Assembly: GCF_004798865.1 (NCBI RefSeq)
Contig: NW_025335505.1
Span: forward strand, 12,299,564 to 12,363,563
DNA from: Varanus komodoensis
Lineage: Eukaryota; Chordata; Lepidosauria; Squamata; Varanidae
DNA length: 64,000 bases
Direction: 5' to 3'
Shown one piece after another: positions 56,791-64,000 of the stretch (position 1 is the stretch's first letter; every line of letters starts with the position of its first letter). A program made the translations under genes and the position numbers. Below the pieces are notes generated by a model. That model saw only the letters and a program-made list of their open reading frames with translations, made no database searches and was not told the DNA's origin.

Positions 56791-58779
56791 TGGGTTAGCA
56801 GACCTCACACAAGGCAGCTCTACCAACCTCCATTCAGGGAATGGACATGCTGCTTGTTTCATGCGTATTTCAGGAGCCACTGGTCCCTGTTATGCTAGTG
56901 GGTTGTTTTCTAGTGTGACAGCTTGCTCAGACCCAGTGGCAGTATGGATACTGCCCAATGCTTGTAGATTTAGGGTACAATCCAGCTGGGATGCCTGTAA
57001 AGCTCTGAACTCGGAGGATCTACACAGAGTGGGATGAACAGCAGAGCTGATCTTTGTCTCTCACTCCTCCTGCTCTGAAGTTTTTGCTTGACAGCCTGTC
57101 TTGGCAGTCCGCTTCCTGGTACTTCAGAGGAGGAGAGAAGGAAGGACTTTGGAAGGCTGTGAGGATATGTTGTTTTCTTCCTGCCCATTTAAACACTTCT
57201 CCAAGCTCACTTTTCTGACAGAGAGCAGCCAGTGAGGTTCCTTCTGCCCCAGCTGCAAAGGGAGTAGGTGGGGATTGGAACTAGGAGTTTAAATAATCCT
57301 ATGCCCCCCATAGCCCAATAATATTTAGGGACTGGAGGATTGTTCTCTTATGTTTGGTTTTGACTGATCCTTCTGAAGACACACACAAAATAGTTTTTGT
57401 ATTGCAAACACAGCTGAGAACTAGCAAGTGTTGGATTATTTGATAAAACTCCTACCCATTGGAAGAGCAATGCAGATAATTTGTTTTGAGACTCCCTACT
57501 GAGTAAGGCAAAGGAGCAGCTGTTGCATGTAGATCTGTGTTTAAAGGGGGATGTTCAACATGAAGAATAAATTGGGCGGAAAGGATCAATATAAAAAAGC
57601 ATAATTCCAGAACTGCACTTTGTGGTAAATACATAATTATGCATCGTTTCTGTTAGGTGAAAATATTAACATTGTTACAGTGAAATAGTAATCTCACTGA
57701 AGGTGAAATTATTTGGAAAACATTTCTGTGCATAAAAGCCATAACGTACATCTGAGCTGAGCAAAAGCATTTCTCTGTCAGGATGATGGGAAAATTGTAG
57801 ACATAGGAATTATTTTGGTGAATTTTTTTTTTTAAATACATTTTCTGACAATGATTTATTCTGAGTGCTGTGCTAACATATTGTCATGCAAACCTAGTTC
57901 TTTATGGAGATGCAGTTTTAATGGGAGATTCAGGACAGTTTCTGGATGGCATTCACTCACAGGGTTGCCATGAGGTGGAGATGACCACAACAGGACCTTT
58001 TTCAGTCTGAGGACAAGCGTACCTGGCCCAATGTGCCAGGAGCAGGTAGAGCTACCCTTACTGTTAGGACATGGGCCACAGGATGTTTGTCCAGAAACAC
58101 ACGTACATACATTCATGTCTATTTGCACACACATAAGTGATTCATAAATGATAACCCTAAACATGTGGTAGATCTCAAATCTCCAACCTGTTTGTCTGTG
58201 TGCTCAAGATATTCAAGCTGAAAAATATCTGCAAAATGTCAGGTATGACATGAGCATCAGCCTCAATATTCAAGCTGTGGTTTGTTGTGTCATCCAAACC
58301 ATGACACAATTTCTGTTCTAATCCAGTAGATTTTGTGTCATGGGAGGCTTCAGCTCTAGCTCTCAAGAACAAGAAGGAATGGCAAAGACCATTATTATGG
58401 GAACATGGACTTAACCTTTATTATAGAGGATCAATAAATGTTGACTTCTGAAGGCATGCATGTCTAATGAGAAAGAAGCTTATAATGAGTGTGTTCTGTC
58501 AGTTAGAATGGTTGACATGTTCTTGTAAATATACGCTTTTCACATGGCTGTATAGACAATGAAACGGCACAGCATAGTCTGTATAGGAGCTGCATTTGTA
58601 GATTGTATCTTGGAGATCACCTGTTCGAAGTCATTCCTACACTAGGAATAGAATAATCTTTAAATTTTTGTCTTTCACTAATTCTACATTTCCACAATTC
58701 TGTAATGACTTCTAATGCTTATCATCCTTTGCTTTCTAAGGGCAACTTCCTATGCATATTTGAACAGAAAAAAGTCTCC
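56791..58779. other. No gene seen
   Basis: Intron-like. ORFs up to 102 codons (57856-58164, minus strand) have no domains. Confidence 0.45.
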
Positions 58780-58842
58780 GAACTCCCATCATTCCCCAAC
58801 TAGCCTCACTGGCTGGAAAGTGCTGGGAATTGTGAAACTTTT
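58780..58842. repeat. Worn hAT-like MITE fragment
   Basis: 'gaactcccatcattccccaa', then 'tggctggaaagtgctgggaa', then 'ttgtgaaac' matches the interior of the palindromic MITE family. Confidence 0.5.
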
Positions 58843-58889
58843 TTCTGAATAGACTTGTGCTCCAAGCTAGGCTAAAATCCAGCACAGGG

Positions 58890-58975
58890 AAAGATAACTC
58901 AGTTTGGAAACATTATGTTTATCCAGAACTGAGTAGTTCTTGATAAACATAATGTTTCCAAACTAAGCTATCTTT
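58890..58975. repeat. Near-perfect 86-nt hairpin (41-bp arms, 4-nt loop)
   Basis: The left arm 58890-58930 and right arm 58935-58975 pair at 38 of 41 positions around the loop GAGT (58931-58934). The core 'gtttggaaacattatgttta' is perfectly matched. Two of the three mismatches become G-U wobbles if the minus strand is transcribed, giving 40 of 41 pairs. The flanks do not extend the pairing. It could be a small fold-back transposon or a hairpin-RNA precursor. Unidentified. Confidence 0.9.
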
Positions 58976-61402
58976 AATGATAAGTGTCCTTTTAAGATGA
59001 CCTGTGATTACAACCCACAGTTTTGCTGTCATTTAAGCTAGAGGGGACATGTGTTACTGTCTTGCTCAATTGATGGGATTGGATGGATGACTGAGTGATG
59101 AGACTGCAGGCTGGGTCTTTAGCTTGTCATCTTGTCTGTAATTCAGAATGACAGCATGCATGCATGGCCAGTATATTTCTTTCACTGTCCTTATGCTTTG
59201 AGACAGAGTTCTCCATGTGCCTTGATGCTCTACATATACTTATAGAGACTAGTAGAAATTACATGTATGAAAGCATTCACTCATTAAGACACTGGCAAGA
59301 TTTTAGGATGCCCCATTTCTCAGTGGATGATTTCTTCTGCTTTCATTTAAAAGCTGGTGTTGATTATGTACAAATAATTGAGCTACATCAGTACACTGTC
59401 CCTTTGGAATGTACCTGCTGAATCCCAGTATTTTATGTATGCCTTTCTCTATTTCCCTCACTTAAATAGTCTCTGCCCACCTCCTTTTTTAGATCTGCAA
59501 TGATCAACCCCCTCACAATTCTCAGAAATTGTGGGGATATCAATGGGAATTGATTAAACATGGTCTAGCCAGTTCAAAGCGCCTTCATATACTTGCTCTG
59601 AAAGTTGAGCTCTTCTGGTAACAGCTCGCATGCACACGAGTGTGTGTGTGTATGTGTGTGTGAAATTATTTTTTGTGTCTCTCATTTTGATGTGTGAAAT
59701 GCTGTTGGAAAAATGGGGAAATCACCTGATTCTCGTATAGAACAAAACATCTGAATAAATCTTAGGTGTTAATTAGAATATTAACAATTCAAAAATACTT
59801 TCTCTCTCTCTGCAGATTAGCTTTTCTTTTCAGTACAGCTTTTTTAGTTCAAGCAAATTCTATGTAATTTTTAAGTATTTAATTTTTATAATGTGGAATA
59901 TCACCTCCCTGTAGCTCTAGTTTGTATGTAATGGTACATTCAAAATGCATTGGAATTCATGCAAAAGAAAATTCAATAATAAATTATTCTATTATATATA
60001 GGTATACTGCTTATAAAAATAATAGCATTTGTTTGAGATTAAAAGCTCACATACCAACCCTTTTCTAGATTCACTTAAGCCATTTAATAGCAGCTTTCCT
60101 TTAGCACTGTGGTTAAAAGGAACTCTGAAAATATTCCCTAGACAAATAATTTTGTTCCAATGCATTTAAATATTTATTTATGCTTATCTTACCTGCTGGT
60201 TGTGTCTCTTCCTGATTACCTTCTTTCTTTCTATTTGTTGGTTTTACTTTCCCTTTTGTTGTTGGTATTAGAGATTATATATCTGCTAAGTTTACTATGT
60301 GGATATGTTAAATTTCCACATGAATGTACCCAGAAGTCTGGATTTTTAGTGGCTTTTTGCTATGTGTCACTTTGTTTTTAAAGTTGTGATTCTTGGGGCT
60401 AAATTAGATGTGACGTGGGAGATGCAATATTAGGGCAATTTATATCAGTCCCCAAAATGCCATTTTTCCCAGTCTTCAAAGGACTAACCTCAAGAATTCC
60501 TAATCTTATTTGCTCCGTATCATGTTGACTTTACCCTGTAGGAAACCAATTTTTAACAGGCAATGGCTTCTGTGTATACAATTTCATTCTTCTTCATGGC
60601 AATGTACATATGCATGTGTGGTATTTCTGCCCTGCAGAGAAAGAGACATAGCATGGAAACCCCGAGGCAGGCCTTCACTTTGCAGGGAAGCAACTAGATG
60701 CATGGTGCACTGGCTCTTTTTAGGCCATTTGCTCCTGACGGTAGATGATTGGAGCCAGGCTTTTCATCTGTTGCATGATCAGGGTGGGAACATCACACTA
60801 GATGGATGCTCACATTGAAGGGGGATGGAGTTGCTGGCAATTGAAACTGCTATTCATAAGTTATAGTCTATTTTCGATCCCATGTCCTGTGTCTTCTTTC
60901 AGGATGTGGGGACAAATAGTTTTGATGTGATTTCTCCTTTTAAAAAGCAAGCAAGCAGTGATAACTTCCTTAATTTATATTGTCTAGGAAAGGCATTGCT
61001 TTGAAGCTTGGGTTGTGTTGGTTCCTCACTACTTTCTAGTTAAAAAGCACTGGTGAGGAACTGTTTCCTTTGAGGTCCACAGCCTCTTGGGGCAATCTAT
61101 GAGCGGCATGTAGGTGGATGGTTAGGGTTAGGGTGGGGCCAGTGGGGAAAGTGTTCCTCTCTCTTTCTCTCCACCCACCCACAAACTCCTTTTGGCTCTC
61201 TCTCCTTCTCTTCCACTTGTTCCTCAGTACTCGGCAGGAGGGGTTGGAATGGAGTTTGGAAGTATTTTCATGTGAATTACTTCCAGTGAAATGTACTGAA
61301 AAATAACATCAGCTATCACAGGAGTATAAATGATAGCCAGACATGGAAACAGTCTTTACATCTTAATGATTGTTCTGTTCAGGAGCTGGTGGGGTTTAAA
61401 TT
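58976..61402. other. No gene; small microsatellites
   Basis: A (GT)n run lies at 59640-59661 and a (CT)n run at 59801-59813. A short telomere-like motif (GGTTAGGGTTAGGG) lies at 61121-61134. No domain-bearing ORF. Confidence 0.45.
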
Positions 61403-61470
61403 AGTCATCCCCAAACTAGTGTCCTCCAGATGTGTTGGATGACAACTCCCATAATCCACAGCCAGAATGA
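61403..61470. repeat. hAT-like MITE, left half
   Basis: 'gtcctccagatgtgttgga' followed by 'tgacaactcccataatccac' is the left half of the palindromic MITE; the right half is missing. Confidence 0.6.
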
Positions 61471-62279
61471 CAGCATTTGTCACGCAATGTATCTAAAGAA
61501 TAGGAAGAAATCACCTTTAGTTAACATTTGGATATGTTCCCCAATATGATCCCCAAGGAGAACCTTGTAAGCTGCCTTGGGCTCCTTTGAAGAGGAAGAA
61601 AGGTTATAAATATAATATAATCATAATAATTGATGGATTTATTTTGTGCTAGTGTGTTACCCTGTTTTGAGTAAGAAACTTATAGTGTAGAATGAATGTT
61701 GGAATGGGTCAATGGAGCTGGCTTTCCTTTTTTTTCTTATTAAATTAGTCCCATAAAGTGAAAATTTGCCAACTCTCATGGAAATTAAGTGAAATGTTTA
61801 CAAATCACTCTGCTTCTTACTATAATGAAGCCAGCCAGAAGGAGGAAAGGCTACACAGCATCAGATAAAGTGCCATTTTAATGGAGCAATGACAATGGAG
61901 CAAAAGAATTTTTCTTTTATACTAGTTTTCTGCTTGTTAGCTATTTCAGCAGAAGAATTTTTTGCTGGGATTCTGAACAATACATAGCTAAACTATCAAG
62001 CAATGCCACCCCATAGTTTGATCAAGAACTGTAGTATCCTTTCTTAGCAGAAATTAGTCTAGTAGGGATGACGATAATCCCTCACACAAGTATTTCGAAT
62101 GTTGCCTGCCATGTATACCAAAGCTTGTTTTTCTAGAGAACAGCTCTAGAGGGAGTTGTCTGACTAAGTGGCCCTGCTAATCAACCTTATTCCTATAAAT
62201 GGCCCTAAAGTGGCAAAATCATGCAATGTTGGCTGTATTATGACTAGCAGCTGTATTATGGCATCCTTAGTTTGGCCTC
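61471..62279. other. No gene; possible LINE/SINE tail
   Basis: 61560-61640 has 'ccttgtaagctgccttgggc' and 'aggttataaatataatataa', probably a worn L2-type tail. Otherwise nothing recognised. Confidence 0.45.
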
Positions 62280-62345
62280 TCGGGCTGAAAGCCAGAGAAT
62301 AGTTCAGTGGTAGAACTGAAGGAGGCATTGCATGCAGGTAGCCAC
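62280..62345 (+). repeat. tRNA-derived SINE head fragment
   Basis: 'agaatagttcagtggtagaa' followed by 'ttgcatgcaggtagcc' matches the tRNA-like head of the SINE found reversed at 12352-12523. The fragment is short. Confidence 0.5.
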
Positions 62346-62600
62346 AGTCAACAGAATATTCAATAATAATTACCCTGTAATATAATCACAAATTTTGTGC
62401 AGATACATGTTTTTACTATTTAGCTGAGCAATTCTTTTGCATTACCACAAAAAGTACCAATCTATATATCATGAGTGAACTGTTAAATATATAACAGTGA
62501 ATTAAAAATGAAACTTCAAAATAAATAACCCAGAATCCTGCCCCACTGCATATTATTTTGGACTGTTGTGCAATCGAAATATTGCAGGAAATTCTGTTAT
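62346..62600. other. No gene seen
   Basis: AT-rich unique sequence. Confidence 0.5.
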
Positions 62601-63005
62601 TAATTATGTTATTTATCTATTAGATTTTTAGCGTGCCGCATTAGCCACAAGACTTCCTGGGTGGGTTACAAATAAAAATATACAGTCAGTTTAATCATAT
62701 TGTAAAACACTAAAATCACAGTATTAAAATCTAATCACAATGCAATTAAAAGGCACACCACATTCTACAATCAGTTCATATCCATCTAAAAGTTAAAATA
62801 CCAGGAAAATAAAAAGGTCTTTGCCGAGCACTGAAAAGAATACAAAGAGGGCACTAGGCAAATCTCTCTGGGATGCTGATTCCAAAGTCAGGGTGCCACT
62901 CCCAAAAAGACCCTTCTTCTTGTAGCCGCCCCCCTTATTTCCTTCGGAGGGGAATCCTTCAGAAGGGCCTCTAATGATGACCTGGGAGGCCAGGTAGGTT
63001 CAGAA
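62601..63005 (-). repeat. L2-type LINE 3' end, reverse orientation
   Basis: The plus strand starts 'ttatttatctattagatttt' and 'cttcctgggtgggttac' (reversed tail). On the minus strand further back are gggtctttttgggagtggca, ttccctccgaaggaaataag-like sequence and 'ggcctcccaggtcatcatta', the worn equivalent of the R-A-F-S-V-x-A-P block seen at 52.9 kb. Confidence 0.65.
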
Positions 63006-64000
63006 TTGTAAGAAAACACTTATGTAATATCAGCATCAGAGTTCAGACAGGCTCTTTAATAAGGAAGAATCAGCAATTTGTAACTGATAACAAATTGAGG
63101 GCTATATTTGCAATAATTTATTTAATTTGAGTTGTTTTTTGCTTTTATATTGGAAAAAAAATGTGCTATTTGTGGAACTGTTTTTACCAAGCAGTGCAAT
63201 GATTTTTACTGTTTAGACACAGCAAGAGAATGTTTCTTATGACAGAACCTTGAATAATAGTATGAAAAATTATTTCTGTATTACTTATTAGACAGCTTTT
63301 TAACTGTATAACTACTTATCTGATTCTTCATGAACATAAAGCTTTCATCTGGGCTACTCTCTGCGCCTTGTTTTTCTTTTGTTTGTATGTTTTGTTTCCC
63401 TCTTTGCTTGTTTTCTTCCAAATGCTTTTAAAAATAAGCATAGTCATCCTTCAGGTAAAATAACTTGGAGAGAAAGGATCCATATTTACTATTTCATAAG
63501 GCATGGAGGCATTTTTATTTTTAGCTGAAGGATGAAAATTGATGCTTATCGTATCTCTTACTGGCCATAGAAGAGACTTATTTCATTAGATTTTTCTCAA
63601 AACCAGAAGCAAAATGGAATTTCTATATGTGACATCTTCAGCTCCTTGCTTTGCATAGGGCTGTTCTAGGACTGGATTAATAATTCTTGGAACTAGGGAA
63701 GTGCAAGGACTCCATGAGGACAGGCAGATCAAACCTCCAGCAGATTGTCATGGGCAGATCTCCTGCCTCCCCTTATTTTCCCTTTCTTTGATGAGATACA
63801 GTCCTTTTATAACCTCTTCACAGTTTACCAAAGGAGCATAAATCAAAGAAACTTTCTCTCTGAGATGTGGAACAAGCGTCTGCCCATGCAAAGAGTTGAA
63901 TTCAAACTGAAACAGCTCTTCCTTCCCTCCCTTTTTGAAAGAACCTGATTCCACCCTCAGGGTGGCTCCTGCTGTTTTAGGGCTAGATAATATGAAGGTT
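63006..64000. other. No gene seen
   Basis: AT-rich to the window end. Overlapping 67-68 codon ORFs on both strands at 63745-63954 have no domains. Confidence 0.45.

Noticed and set aside
61119-61135. Interstitial telomere repeat
   Set aside because: Only about two TTAGGG units, within chance expectation.
1-64000. Prokaryotic-type systems (CRISPR, operons, riboswitches), tRNA or rRNA genes
   Set aside because: Nothing in the window supports them; the tRNA-like boxes belong to SINEs.

Overview
This is a 64 kb stretch of AT-rich vertebrate nuclear DNA, most probably from a squamate reptile (lizard or snake). The repeats point there: several BovB/RTE LINE 3' ends, CR1 LINEs (one nearly full length with an esterase-type ORF1), many worn L2-type LINE 3' ends, two kinds of tRNA-derived SINE, palindromic hAT-like MITEs and one solo LTR. 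There are no operons, phage, CRISPR arrays or bacterial genes. The species cannot be named from the sequence.

Layout. 1-12.5 kb is intergenic-looking and repeat-rich (L2 tail, BovB, a composite repeat, CR1 fragments, a 5'-truncated CR1 at 7.46-9.99 kb, a tRNA SINE). 13.54-14.44 kb is a clear CpG island with a GC-rich leader, two in-frame ATGs (14068 and 14116) and a consensus splice donor at 14127, so it looks like the promoter and first coding exon of a plus-strand host gene that I could not name. From 14.13 kb the sequence is low-GC and intron-like. One small phase-compatible candidate exon lies at 52220-52263. If it is real, the window holds a first intron of about 38 kb; otherwise the second exon lies beyond the window or is non-coding.

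39.4-43.7 kb holds the largest coding structure, a nearly full-length CR1 LINE. Its ORF1 has a CxxC motif and an SGNH-esterase domain, and its ORF2 has endonuclease and reverse transcriptase; both ORFs are broken. It lies directly against an older, internally deleted L2-type LINE (43.7-45.2 kb). From 47 to 63 kb there are further L2-type ends, SINEs, MITEs and a solo LTR.

The features most worth a second look are the unidentified CpG-island first exon with its candidate distant partner, a nearly perfect 41-bp-arm hairpin with a 4-nt loop at 58890-58975, a two-copy composite repeat (2.5 and 25.3 kb) that carries the same CR1-tail-like segment inside both copies, and a 127-bp MITE at 46303-46429. 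I saw no convincing multi-exon protein gene, tRNA, rRNA or known ncRNA gene. All repeat calls come from recognition by eye and not from a database search.
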